A stretch of DNA of 41,527 nucleotides, from the NCBI GenBank assembly GCA_026988235.1, contig JALSLQ010000028.1, positions 1 through 41,527 on the forward strand, given 5' to 3'. A program made the translations under genes and the position numbers. This DNA is from Sulfurimonas sp. GTDB lineage: Bacteria > Campylobacterota > Campylobacteria > Campylobacterales > Sulfurimonadaceae. Of the stretch, positions 1 through 7,946 are shown one piece after another. The notes beneath the pieces are model-generated. The model was not told the DNA's origin. It saw only the letters and a program-made list of their open reading frames with translations, and searched no databases. How positions within the stretch are numbered: position 1 is the stretch's first letter; each line of letters starts with the position of its first letter.

Positions 1-871
1 TCGATGTTACTTTTTGAATCAGTTTTTCATTTTTTGCTCTTACATCTTCATTTATAATTTTAAATCGTTCCAATGGAGCGTCTACTCCTTGTGTCTCTTC
101 AAATTGTTCTGCAAGTTCAGCAATTTTACCATTTAAAAATTTATCTGAAAGTATAATTTTTGAAAGTCTATATTTTTTATTTTTTAAATATAATGGAACA
201 TAAGCTCTTTTCATATTTCCAGCTTTATCCTCGACTACTACAGTCGCTTTAAAATGGTCGTCTTGCACAGGCCATGCTAACAAAGCTATATAATACCCTT
301 CTTTATAAAAAGGTTCCACTTTAAAATGTTTCTTATGATTTGATTCTATATATAATTCTTTTAAATTCTCATCTCCAGCTTGAAAAATAACAAGTGCCGA
401 ACCGCCACGAGATATTTTATATGAATTGTTAATAATATTTATCTGTGGTCTTTTCTTGTCAATTTTTAATTTAAAAGATTGTATCGCAGTGTTGCCATTT
501 AAAAAATTCCACTTACTAGCATCTTGTGCCTGTACAATAATTTCAATCTCTTTATCTTTAATTGCGTATGCGCCCCGTGGCGGTTGTAGTTCCAAGTTGA
601 TGACTTTTTTAGGAGCAATCAGTCGGTTATATAGCAGTTTTGTGTCACCACTTTTTGTTCGCATTATCACTTTATATGATTGAATGCCACTAGCATCTTC
701 CATTTTCAATTGTAATGGTTTTTTAAGATTCCAATAGCCGTTTGTTTGTAAAGTTATCGAAGGAACATTCCGTTCAAATGTTGCAGAAAAATAAACATAT
801 AATCCACCCCCCACTAGTAATAGCATTACAAATAATACACTCAGTGAAGATTTATTTCTCTTGTTTCTCAA
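1..871 (-). CDS. Membrane-anchored periplasmic protein, probable M23-type peptidase (3' end outside window)
   Basis: The visible 290 residues start at a TTG placed 6 nt after AAGGAAA. A basic N-terminus is followed by one hydrophobic segment (about residues 10-28), so the rest should be periplasmic. The body is beta-rich, with two Ig-like stretches (around PSITLQTNGYWNLKKPL and DASGIQSYKV). This layout resembles the N-terminal half of Campylobacterota M23 metallopeptidases that trim peptidoglycan cross-links. The catalytic HxxxD/HxH region would lie beyond position 1, so the enzyme call is inference from resemblance and from the neighbouring DHH-type gene. The start comes 1 nt after that gene's stop, implying translational coupling. 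Confidence 0.5.
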   Translation of the reverse strand, partial: MRNKRNKSSLSVLFVMLLLVGGGLYVYFSATFERNVPSITLQTNGYWNLKKPLQLKMEDASGIQSYKVIMRTKSGDTKLLYNRLIAPKKVINLELQPPRGAYAIKDKEIEIIVQAQDASKWNFLNGNTAIQSFKLKIDKKRPQINIINNSYKISRGGSALVIFQAGDENLKELYIESNHKKHFKVEPFYKEGYYIALLAWPVQDDHFKATVVVEDKAGNMKRAYVPLYLKNKKYRLSKIILSDKFLNGKIAELAEQFEETQGVDAPLERFKIINEDVRAKNEKLIQKVTS

Positions 872-872
872 A

Positions 873-1541
873 TTATATTTCCTTAATTGATTTTAAAATT
901 TTATTGTTTTCATCACTTTTATAAAGAATAACTTCTTTTACATGTACTATCTTGAGTAATTCTTTTTGTACTTTTTCAACATCTCTTTGCGTTGCACCTG
1001 TACTTTTTAAATCTTCGTTTGATATGTACACCTTTATGACTTGTGCATCAGCACTCTGCACCATAGTTTTGTACATCAAAGATTTTAAACGAAACAAAGC
1101 CAAAGAATCTCTTTTTTGCAAAAACTCTTTACATGTAACATGCTCAGCTTTGAGTGTTATAAGTTCACTAGCAATAGCAAAAGCTGTACCATTACATGTA
1201 ACATTAAAAAAGCCTTCTGTAAACTCTAAAAGACCTGCGAAGAGTGCTGTTGCCATTTTTTTGTTTATTGCAATATCATTTTTTTTCAAGGCATCAAAAA
1301 GGGCAACACTATCAGGCTGCACTTCAATTATCAAATCAGCTGAAGCGGGAATGTTTTCTCTTCTTTTTTCATACCAAGGTAAAAAAGAAAATTTAGCATC
1401 AATCTCTTGTGTCACTACCAAGGAAACCTTTTTATGTTCACTCAATATATACGAGTATAAAGCATTCGCATTCGCAAATGAATTATTATCTGTTATTATC
1501 ACAATATACTTTGCATTTTTTACATCATTAAAAGCTATCAA
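873..1541 (-). CDS. Degenerate DHH/NrnA-like phosphoesterase-family protein
   Basis: 222 aa from a TTG start; the next in-frame codons upstream offer no start before a TAA stop. The fold pattern follows the DHH family: an opening beta strand (YIVIITDN), a helix (NANALYSYIL), a second strand (KVSLVVT), then the ATALFAGLLEFTEGF and TCNGTAFAIASELI stretches that match the NrnA region where T/S-A-x-x-LYTGI-x-TDTGxF normally sits. The metal-binding Asp of motif I and the DHH triad itself cannot be found, so catalysis is doubtful. It sits between flhB and the putative M23 gene and runs straight into the latter. Family call is moderate; function unknown. Confidence 0.5.
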   Translation of the reverse strand: MIAFNDVKNAKYIVIITDNNSFANANALYSYILSEHKKVSLVVTQEIDAKFSFLPWYEKRRENIPASADLIIEVQPDSVALFDALKKNDIAINKKMATALFAGLLEFTEGFFNVTCNGTAFAIASELITLKAEHVTCKEFLQKRDSLALFRLKSLMYKTMVQSADAQVIKVYISNEDLKSTGATQRDVEKVQKELLKIVHVKEVILYKSDENNKILKSIKEI

Positions 1542-1569
1542 ATGTCTACTTTTTAAATAAAATTATATA

Positions 1570-2622
1570 CTATTTTTTATTCATCTTGTAAACATATGCT
1601 AAAACTTCAGCTACTGCACTGAACAATGCCTCCGGAATAGGCTTGTCTACATCCACCTCTTTATAAAGACTTCTTGCCAAAGGAGGATTCTGGAGAATGT
1701 GTACATTGTTTTCTCTAGCAATCTTTTTAATCTGTTGTGCAATGTTATCTACACCTTTAGCAATAACCAAAGGCGCATGCGATTTTTCTTCATCATACTT
1801 TATGGCAACGGCATAATGAGTGGGATTGGTTATAACCACATCGGCATTTGGCACCTCTGCCATCATTCTTTTTTTAGATGCTTCCATTTGAATTTGTCGA
1901 ATTTTTGATTTAATGAGCGGATCGCCATCCATATTTTTCATCTCATCTTTTATCTCTTGTTTTGACATTTTTAATCCGTCAAAGTATTGTTTTCTTACTA
2001 TAATAATATCAATAATTGCAAAAATAAAAATAATAAAGAGCATGACAAACGCAATCATTATCATTTTGTCCTTCAGCCACATCAGTTGGTCATGTAAACC
2101 AAAAAGTGCGACGGTCGGCAACTCTTCAATAAAATAAAAGAAAACCAGAAAGCCAACGCCTAAAGTTGTAAAAGATTTCAGCGTTATCTTCACACTTTCA
2201 ATTAATTTTTTTAAAGAAAAAAGATTTTTTGTTCCCTTAATCGGGTCAATTTTCTTAAAATCCGGCATAATAGCTTTTGTAGTAAATAAAAATCCAAACT
2301 GTGCCAAGGCAGCAATAACACCCGAAATTGCTACAGCAAGAGCCAAAGGTAAAACCATCAACAAAAATTCTTTGATAGTCACTATAGCAATATCCACAGC
2401 AAAAAGTTTATCTATTGGCATACCGATAAGGGAAAAGTAATATCGAAAAAGGTGAATCATATGATCTGCCATATAAGGAAAAAGCATCAATACAGCTAAT
2501 ATAGCTACAAAAAGTGTTATAACACCCGAGGCATCCTGTGATTTTGGAACATTTCCCTCTTCTCTGGCATCTTCTATTTTCTTGGGGGTGGGTTCTTCGG
2601 TTTTTTCAGCATCATCAGCCAT
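1570..2622 (-). CDS. flhB: Flagellar export apparatus switch protein FlhB
   Basis: 350 aa, the usual FlhB length. FlhB is the inner-membrane component of the flagellar type III export gate that changes substrate choice from rod/hook to filament. The N-terminus has the family's charged EKTEEPTPKK segment, then four hydrophobic stretches (roughly residues 30-210) and a soluble C-terminal domain. The autocleavage site NPTH is intact at residues 266-269, followed by YAVAIKYD. An NADVVITNPTH context makes the call firm. It is followed 28 nt later by the DHH-type gene and preceded 12 nt upstream by nadC, so it may be transcribed with the NAD genes. Confidence 0.95.
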   Translation of the reverse strand: MADDAEKTEEPTPKKIEDAREEGNVPKSQDASGVITLFVAILAVLMLFPYMADHMIHLFRYYFSLIGMPIDKLFAVDIAIVTIKEFLLMVLPLALAVAISGVIAALAQFGFLFTTKAIMPDFKKIDPIKGTKNLFSLKKLIESVKITLKSFTTLGVGFLVFFYFIEELPTVALFGLHDQLMWLKDKMIMIAFVMLFIIFIFAIIDIIIVRKQYFDGLKMSKQEIKDEMKNMDGDPLIKSKIRQIQMEASKKRMMAEVPNADVVITNPTHYAVAIKYDEEKSHAPLVIAKGVDNIAQQIKKIARENNVHILQNPPLARSLYKEVDVDKPIPEALFSAVAEVLAYVYKMNKK

Positions 2623-2634
2623 AATTTATGACCT

Positions 2635-3450
2635 TTAATCCATTTTCATTGACAAATCAATCCAATTTGCTTGATGCACTAAAGCACCCGAGCTAATGGC
2701 ATCTACACCTGTTTTGGCATAAGATTCAATGGTATCAAGCGAAATATTTCCACTGGCTTCTAAAAGAATATGCGGATAGTTTTCATTTCTAAAAGCAACA
2801 ACTTCTTCTACTTGCGCCGGTGTCATATTATCACACATTACAATATCTGCCTGCGCTTGCATAGCCTCTTGTGCTATAAAAAGTGTCTCAGCTTCAACCT
2901 CGATTTTTGCAGTAAATGGGATGGACTTTCTGGCATTTTTTATATAATTTTGTAAATTTTTGATTGTTTTTAAATGCGTGTCTTTTATCATCAAAGAATC
3001 ATCAAGTCCCATTCTGTGATTAACAGCACCACCGCAACGCGTGGCATATTTTTCAAATATTCGCAACAGTGGTCTTGTTTTTCTTGTATCAAGCAATTTT
3101 ACATTATAGGGTGTAATCACATCAACATATTTTCTTGTCAGTGTTGCTATAGAGCTTGCATGTAAAAGCATATCTAAGAGCGTTCTCTCACAACGAAGCA
3201 GTGTATGAGAATCTGCTTCAACTGTGGCTATTGTTTCACCACTTAAAAATGTCTGTTTATCAGATTTCATCCATGTCACAGAAAAATTTTCTAGCTTTGC
3301 CAAGATATCAACATATTTTTGCCCAGCAACAACACCATTACTTTTTGCAATAATTTTAGCACTTGCAGGGATGGAAGGTTCTACTAAAGCATATAAATCG
3401 CCACGACCGACATCTTCAGACAAAGCTTCTTTTACAAATTGTTCTATCAT
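2635..3450 (-). CDS. nadC: Nicotinate-nucleotide pyrophosphorylase (carboxylating)
   Basis: 271 aa from the ATG at 3450, which overlaps the nadA stop as ATGA. A longer reading from 3486 exists but would lie inside nadA and adds a non-family N-terminus. NadC converts quinolinate and PRPP to nicotinate mononucleotide in de novo NAD synthesis. The DTRKTRPLLR motif, the GGAVNHRMGLDDSLMIKDTH stretch (quinolinate and PRPP contacts), and the C-terminal EASGNISLDTI and GVDAISSGALVH strands are all present. The four-base overlap with nadA couples the two sequential enzymes. Confidence 0.95.
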   Translation of the reverse strand: MIEQFVKEALSEDVGRGDLYALVEPSIPASAKIIAKSNGVVAGQKYVDILAKLENFSVTWMKSDKQTFLSGETIATVEADSHTLLRCERTLLDMLLHASSIATLTRKYVDVITPYNVKLLDTRKTRPLLRIFEKYATRCGGAVNHRMGLDDSLMIKDTHLKTIKNLQNYIKNARKSIPFTAKIEVEAETLFIAQEAMQAQADIVMCDNMTPAQVEEVVAFRNENYPHILLEASGNISLDTIESYAKTGVDAISSGALVHQANWIDLSMKMD

Positions 3451-4445
3451 AATGCCAACATTCTCTCTAGTGCAATTTTTGCCCATTTTTGTGTTTTTGG
3501 ATCAACTTCTATTTCGTTAATCGGTGCACCCTCCTCAATAGCTTTGAGTGTAAGATAAACATCTTCAAGAGTTGTTTCATTCATTGTCGGACATTCCGGT
3601 TTTGTGGAGCTTAAAACATAGGTATTTTTTGCTCGTAAACGATTTACCATATTAAACTCTGTACCGACTGCTACTTTTTGTTCAGGTGCTAACTCTGTAA
3701 TGTATTTAATCAATTGTGATGTTGAACCTACAAAATCACTTGCATCACAAATAGCCGGATCACACTCAGGGTGTGTCGCAATTAAAATTCCAGGAAATTT
3801 TTTACGGTAAAAAGCAATATCATCAAGCGTAAAAAGCTGATGCACCGAACAAAAACCGTCATAACAGATAATGTCAGCATCTTTTGGATCGCCCTCTTGC
3901 CCAATTACCATTGATTTGAGTCCCATTTGATTGGCGATATTTTGACCTAAACATCTATCAGGAACAAAAAGAATTTTTTTGCCTTCACTCAAAGCCGTTG
4001 TAATGATTTTTTTAGCATTAGCACTGGTGCACACCATTCCTCCCATCTCTCCGACTTTTGCTTTGACATCAGCATTGGAATTTATATAAGTAATAGGCAA
4101 AATATTTTCTTTTTTTATGCCATTGTCTTCTAAAAATTTCACCGAATCATCATAATAAAGCGAGTCTATCATGCGTGCCATTGCACAGCAAGCTATTTTT
4201 GGCATCACTACTCGTTTATTTGGAGAAAGTACTTTGACACTCTGCCCCATAAATCCAACACCGCAAAAAAGTACATATTCAGAATCATCTGCCATAGTTC
4301 TCATTGCAAGTTCAAGTGAATCACCTGTTATGTCGGCAAGTTCAAACACTTCATCTCGTTGATAAAAATGCGCAACAACCGTTACACTCAGTTTTTCTTT
4401 TAGTCTTTGTATCTCGTTTTTTAATTCTTCATTGGTTAATTTCAA
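3447..4445 (-). CDS. nadA: Quinolinate synthase
   Basis: 332 aa. I place the start at the TTG at 4445 because AGGA lies 8 nt upstream; a TTG at 4460 would put that ribosome site inside the gene. NadA condenses iminoaspartate with dihydroxyacetone phosphate to quinolinate using a [4Fe-4S] cluster. Cysteines in the expected contexts are visible: KIACCAMARM, GMVCTSANA and HPECDPAICDASD. The early VAHFYQRDEV segment and PDRCLGQN motif are also typical. It is first in the nadA-nadC run and is divergent from plsY across about 100 nt. Confidence 0.95.
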   Translation of the reverse strand: MKLTNEELKNEIQRLKEKLSVTVVAHFYQRDEVFELADITGDSLELAMRTMADDSEYVLFCGVGFMGQSVKVLSPNKRVVMPKIACCAMARMIDSLYYDDSVKFLEDNGIKKENILPITYINSNADVKAKVGEMGGMVCTSANAKKIITTALSEGKKILFVPDRCLGQNIANQMGLKSMVIGQEGDPKDADIICYDGFCSVHQLFTLDDIAFYRKKFPGILIATHPECDPAICDASDFVGSTSQLIKYITELAPEQKVAVGTEFNMVNRLRAKNTYVLSSTKPECPTMNETTLEDVYLTLKAIEEGAPINEIEVDPKTQKWAKIALERMLAL

Positions 4446-4543
4446 AAAATAAATCCTCAAATTATTTACTATCGCAATTATATCAAAATATATTTAGCAT
4501 AGAAACTGTAGAATGTCATCACTCAAATAATTTAAGGAAATTT

Positions 4544-5158
4544 ATGGATTTTTTATTTAATATTAATGTGCAGTTTTATATTGCAGCATATCTTATAGGT
4601 GGTATTCCCTTTGGTCTTTTACTCGCAAAACAATTTGCGGGCGTAGATGTAAAATCAGCAGGAAGTGGTAGTATTGGTGCAACAAATGTTTTAAGAGTCG
4701 TAAAAGAGACTAATCCTGCCTTAGCAAAAAAGCTTGGTATCACAACACTCATTTTAGATGCACTCAAAGGTGTAGCTGTTTTAAGTGTCGCTTATTTTAT
4801 AGGACTTGATACATCAGTATTATGGGCTATTGCAGTTTTAGCAGTTCTTGGGCACTGTTTTTCCCCTTACCTTGGTTTTGAAGGCGGAAAAGGCGTTGCT
4901 ACTGGCATGGGTGTTATGATATTTATGCTTCCATTTGAAACACTTATAGCATTAGTCGTTTGGCTTGTTATGGCAAAAACAGTCCGTATCTCTTCAGTTT
5001 CATCACTTACAGCCGTTCTATCACTGCTTGTTTCAAGTTTCATCATTCATCCGAATATGTTTCATGCCCCTGTTATTTTTATTGTATTTATTTTGTTTTA
5101 CAAACATATTCCTAATATTATCCGTGTCATCAAGGGTAAAGAAAAAAGAGTCATCTAA
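4544..5158 (+). CDS. plsY: Glycerol-3-phosphate acyltransferase PlsY
   Basis: 204 aa from the ATG at 4544, preceded by AAGGAAA. A longer open reading frame upstream is only noise overlapping nadA. PlsY is the inner-membrane enzyme that acylates glycerol-3-phosphate from acyl-phosphate, the first step of phospholipid synthesis. Signature loops are intact: GGIPFGLLLAK near residue 18, then SGSIGATNVLR, and GHCFSPYLGFEGGKGVATGMG. Five hydrophobic segments are evident. The next gene starts 1 nt after its stop. Confidence 0.95.
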   Translation: MDFLFNINVQFYIAAYLIGGIPFGLLLAKQFAGVDVKSAGSGSIGATNVLRVVKETNPALAKKLGITTLILDALKGVAVLSVAYFIGLDTSVLWAIAVLAVLGHCFSPYLGFEGGKGVATGMGVMIFMLPFETLIALVVWLVMAKTVRISSVSSLTAVLSLLVSSFIIHPNMFHAPVIFIVFILFYKHIPNIIRVIKGKEKRVI

Positions 5159-5159
5159 T

Positions 5160-5489
5160 TTGAAAATTCATATAGAAGATTTAACCTTTTCATGTATTAT
5201 AGGTATTTTAGACTTTGAAAGAAAAGATAAACAAGAAATTATCATTAATGTAACCATTGATTATGAATTTAAAGATGACTTCATTAATTATGCAGAGCTT
5301 GCAGAATTTATAAAATTTACAATGATAAATGAGAAGTTTTTACTCATAGAAGATGCTCTTCGTAATCTAAGTATTCAACTTAAAAATAAATTTTCAAAAA
5401 TAAACACCCTTCATCTAAAAATCACGAAACCATCAATTTTACCCGACTGTATGGTAAGTGTCAGCGATACCGTGTACTTTAATTCTTAA
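5160..5489 (+). CDS. folB: Dihydroneopterin aldolase-family protein (FolB-like)
   Basis: 109 aa from a TTG one nucleotide after the plsY stop. FolB converts dihydroneopterin to 6-hydroxymethyl-dihydropterin in folate synthesis. Family features: IEDLTFSCIIGILDFERKDKQ (the substrate-side Glu in the ER pair), the strand EIIINVTIDY, and the C-terminal LKITKPSI containing the lysine expected in the active site. The middle part is more divergent and Lys-rich than in enteric FolB, and the start is weak, relying on coupling to plsY. Confidence 0.8.
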   Translation: MKIHIEDLTFSCIIGILDFERKDKQEIIINVTIDYEFKDDFINYAELAEFIKFTMINEKFLLIEDALRNLSIQLKNKFSKINTLHLKITKPSILPDCMVSVSDTVYFNS

Positions 5490-5496
5490 TTATAAC

Positions 5497-5522
5497 TTCA
5501 ATTTTTTTTAAAAAAAATTGAA
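5497..5522. repeat. 26-bp perfect AT palindrome between folB and the hsrA-like gene
   Basis: Reads TTCAA-T8-A8-TTGAA, perfectly symmetrical, starting 7 nt after the folB stop and ending about 66 nt before the regulator gene. Transcribed, it gives a GC-poor hairpin of 11 bp or so with a T-rich arm, which could act as a weak terminator for folB. As duplex DNA it is also an A-tract structure suited to regulator binding. Neither role can be decided from sequence. Confidence 0.55.
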
Positions 5523-5588
5523 AAAAACTTTAAAGTAACCTAAAATTATGCTATTATTCCACCAAATATTTAAGCACAGGAAAGATGA

Positions 5589-6260
5589 ATGCGTATTCTG
5601 ATTATAGAAGATGAAGTTACATTAAACAAAATGTTAGCAGAGGGACTCAAAGAATTTGGTTATCAAAGTGATGTTGTTGAGACATTAAAAGATGGTGAAT
5701 ATTACTTAGACATTAGGAACTATGACTTAGTTCTTATGGACTGGATGCTTCCGGATGGAAATTCAGTTGATATCATAGGTGATATAAAATCAAAAACTCC
5801 AAAAACAGTTGTTGTTGTTGTTTCAGCAAGAGATGATAATGAAAGTGAAATCGAAGCATTGCGTGCCGGCGCAGATGATTACATAAGAAAACCATTTGAT
5901 TTTGATGTTTTAATTGCTCGTATTGAAGCGCGTTTGCGTTTTGGCGGAAGTAATATTATTGAAATCGAAGATTTAACTATTAATCCTGAAGAAGAAAAGA
6001 TTACATACAAAGAGACAGAAATAGAGCTTAAAGGGAAACCTTTTGAAGTCCTTACACATCTTGCTCGTCACCGTGACCAAATCGTTTCTAAAGAGCAATT
6101 ATTAGATGCTATTTGGGAAGAACCAGAACTTGTTACTCCAAATGTTATTGAAGTTGCCATTAACCAAATTAGACAAAAAATGGACAAACCTTTATCTATT
6201 ACAACTATAGAAACAGTACGCCGTCGTGGGTACCGTTTTTGTTTTCCAAAAGAAGTTTAA
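5589..6260 (+). CDS. hsrA: HsrA/CosR-family OmpR-type response regulator
   Basis: 223 aa: receiver domain (1-120) and winged-helix DNA-binding domain (about 125-220). It closely follows Campylobacter CosR and Helicobacter HsrA (HP1043) from memory, including DVVETLKDGEYYLDIRNYD and the PNVIEVAINQIRQKMDKPLS recognition region. Those regulators are essential and control housekeeping and oxidative-stress genes without needing phosphorylation. Here the acidic pocket (E7, D8), acceptor D51 (VLMDWMLPDG), Ser in VVSARDD and Lys in YIRKPFDF all look intact, so this copy may be phosphorylatable. The kinase gene 50 nt downstream fits that. A GGAAAG ribosome site precedes the ATG. Confidence 0.88.
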   Translation: MRILIIEDEVTLNKMLAEGLKEFGYQSDVVETLKDGEYYLDIRNYDLVLMDWMLPDGNSVDIIGDIKSKTPKTVVVVVSARDDNESEIEALRAGADDYIRKPFDFDVLIARIEARLRFGGSNIIEIEDLTINPEEEKITYKETEIELKGKPFEVLTHLARHRDQIVSKEQLLDAIWEEPELVTPNVIEVAINQIRQKMDKPLSITTIETVRRRGYRFCFPKEV

Positions 6261-6276
6261 TTAAACTCTAAAATGA

Positions 6277-6302
6277 TATAATCTCATAAATATATTTATG
6301 AG
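6277..6302 (+). promoter_or_regulatory. Extended -10 promoter and 20-bp palindrome ahead of the kinase gene
   Basis: TATAAT at 6277-6282 is preceded by TG one base away (an extended -10). It runs directly into a perfect 20-bp palindrome at 6283-6302 (CTCATAAATA and its mirror). The right end of the palindrome overlaps GAGG (6300-6303), the only ribosome-site candidate for the kinase ATG at 6311. This could be an operator over the start of transcription or an RNA hairpin masking the ribosome site. Confidence 0.6.
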
Positions 6303-6310
6303 GTTTTATC

Positions 6311-7612
6311 ATGTTTTTTACTCGGAGTATTCGAGCCAACTTTCTTATTCAACTCATCTTTGCATCAGTCACACTCATAATAATTTTTTCATCTCTTTTA
6401 TATTTTTATATAGAAAAGTCAATTTATGATGATAAAAAAGCAGAACTTATACAATATGCTAAGAATATTTCCACTTATAAATCAGTTTTTCAGACTGATG
6501 AAGCTATGCCAGAAAATTTTTTCTCTTTGAGTGTTGGAATCATATACTTAAAAAAGACAAATACACAAATGGATGTTTATGAAAAAACAGAAAATAAGCA
6601 TACTTTTCTAACACTAATATATCCATTTAATCTTGATAACAAAAGTTACCTTAAAATCACAAAAGATATAACACAAACAAAACATCTTCTTCACAAAATC
6701 TTAAGATACATCTTTATAATCAATATAGCCAGTGTACTTCTTGTCATAGTTTATGCCATAACTTTGTCTAAAATGTTAGTGGCTCCCATACAGACACTTA
6801 CAAAAAAGCTCTCTAATATGAATGAGCATTTAATAAAAGAAATTGACATCCAAAAACTTCCAGAGGAATTTGAACCTTTAGGTGAGACACTTAATCATTT
6901 AATTTCCAGAATTCAAAATTTCGTCAAATATCAAAAAGAACTTTTCATTGGAACGGCACATGAGCTTAAAACACCTCTTGCTGTCATAAAACTTAAAAAC
7001 CAAGTTACTCTTATAAAAAAACGCTCTGCCGAGGAGTACATTGAAGCTATCCAAACAACAAACAAGACTGTCGATGAAATGAATATCATTGTCTCAAATA
7101 TACTCAATATAGGACGCCAAGAAGGTGCACAGCTCGACAAACCAGTAGAAGTGGATGTCATAAAGTTTTTAAAACAAAAAGCAAATGATTTTAAACTTCT
7201 TGCTGAAAATGAAGGCAAGGAATTACACATGCGTTTTAAACCAGACGGATTTATGGCAACATTGCAACTCAGTCTTTTAAACCAGATTATTCAAAACTTT
7301 TTACAAAATGCTCTTAAATTCACCCCTAAAGAGAAGTCAGTAACACTTACAAGTTCTCAAGATGATGTTGGACTGCTTATAAAAGTTATAGATGAAGGAT
7401 GTGGCATTGATGATACTGTCGATTTATTCGCTCCTTTTAAACGACAAGGAAACAAATCTGGTGTAGGACTTGGTCTTTTTCTAGCAAAAAGTGCTGCAGA
7501 TGCCTTAGGAGCAAAGATTACAATTAAAAATAGAGAAGACGGAATTGACGGAACAATTGCATCATTACAACTCAATTCTAAACTATCGTGCACAATTCCA
7601 AGAAATGCGTGA
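6311..7612 (+). CDS. Membrane sensor histidine kinase
   Basis: 433 aa. Two membrane segments (about residues 11-33 and 130-152) bracket a small periplasmic sensor domain of about 95 residues with no recognisable fold. A HAMP-like linker follows (MLVAPIQTLTKKL), then the H-box GTAHELKTPL with His217, and an ATPase domain with N-box NFLQNALKF, G1 DEGCGI and G2 GVGLGLFLAK. The C-terminus shows no extra domain. It probably phosphorylates the adjacent regulator, but it has its own promoter-like sequence. In Helicobacter and Campylobacter the equivalent regulator is an orphan, so the pairing is notable. Confidence 0.9.
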   Translation: MFFTRSIRANFLIQLIFASVTLIIIFSSLLYFYIEKSIYDDKKAELIQYAKNISTYKSVFQTDEAMPENFFSLSVGIIYLKKTNTQMDVYEKTENKHTFLTLIYPFNLDNKSYLKITKDITQTKHLLHKILRYIFIINIASVLLVIVYAITLSKMLVAPIQTLTKKLSNMNEHLIKEIDIQKLPEEFEPLGETLNHLISRIQNFVKYQKELFIGTAHELKTPLAVIKLKNQVTLIKKRSAEEYIEAIQTTNKTVDEMNIIVSNILNIGRQEGAQLDKPVEVDVIKFLKQKANDFKLLAENEGKELHMRFKPDGFMATLQLSLLNQIIQNFLQNALKFTPKEKSVTLTSSQDDVGLLIKVIDEGCGIDDTVDLFAPFKRQGNKSGVGLGLFLAKSAADALGAKITIKNREDGIDGTIASLQLNSKLSCTIPRNA

Positions 7613-7690
7613 AAATTCAAAAATAATAAAGCTTTAATTTGCTATAAATCGTCAGATAAAAAATAAGTATAGAATATAAGGTTTTTGAAT

Positions 7691-7942
7691 ATGGCTCTAA
7701 TTATTAATGATGAATGTATTGCATGTGATGCATGTAGAGAAGAATGTCCTACGCTAGCAATCGAAGAAGGTGATCCAATTTACTATATTGACCCTGACAG
7801 ATGCACGGAATGTGTCAGTATTTATGACGAACCTGCTTGCATATCTGTCTGTCCAGTTGACTGTATAGTCCCAGACAAAGATAATGTTGAAACAATAGCG
7901 GAGCTTCAATTTAAATATAAAAACTTAGAAATAGAAGAATAG
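7691..7942 (+). CDS. 2[4Fe-4S] ferredoxin (YfhL / Allochromatium type)
   Basis: 83 aa from the ATG at 7691, 9 nt after AAGG; a TTG two codons upstream is too near that site. Cluster motif one is CxxCxxCxxxCP (CIACDACREECP). Motif two is CxxC-x8-CxxxCP (CTECVSIYDEPACISVCP), with the eight-residue insertion typical of the low-potential Allochromatium-type ferredoxins. It is a soluble one-electron carrier; partners cannot be read from context. The downstream gene begins 4 nt after its stop, so the two are probably cotranscribed. Confidence 0.93.
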   Translation: MALIINDECIACDACREECPTLAIEEGDPIYYIDPDRCTECVSIYDEPACISVCPVDCIVPDKDNVETIAELQFKYKNLEIEE

Positions 7943-7946
7943 CGCC

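Noticed and set aside
952..1560. A 202-codon plus-strand open frame opposite the DHH-type gene.
   Set aside because: Low-complexity hydrophobic reading antisense to a gene with better family support and coupled starts.
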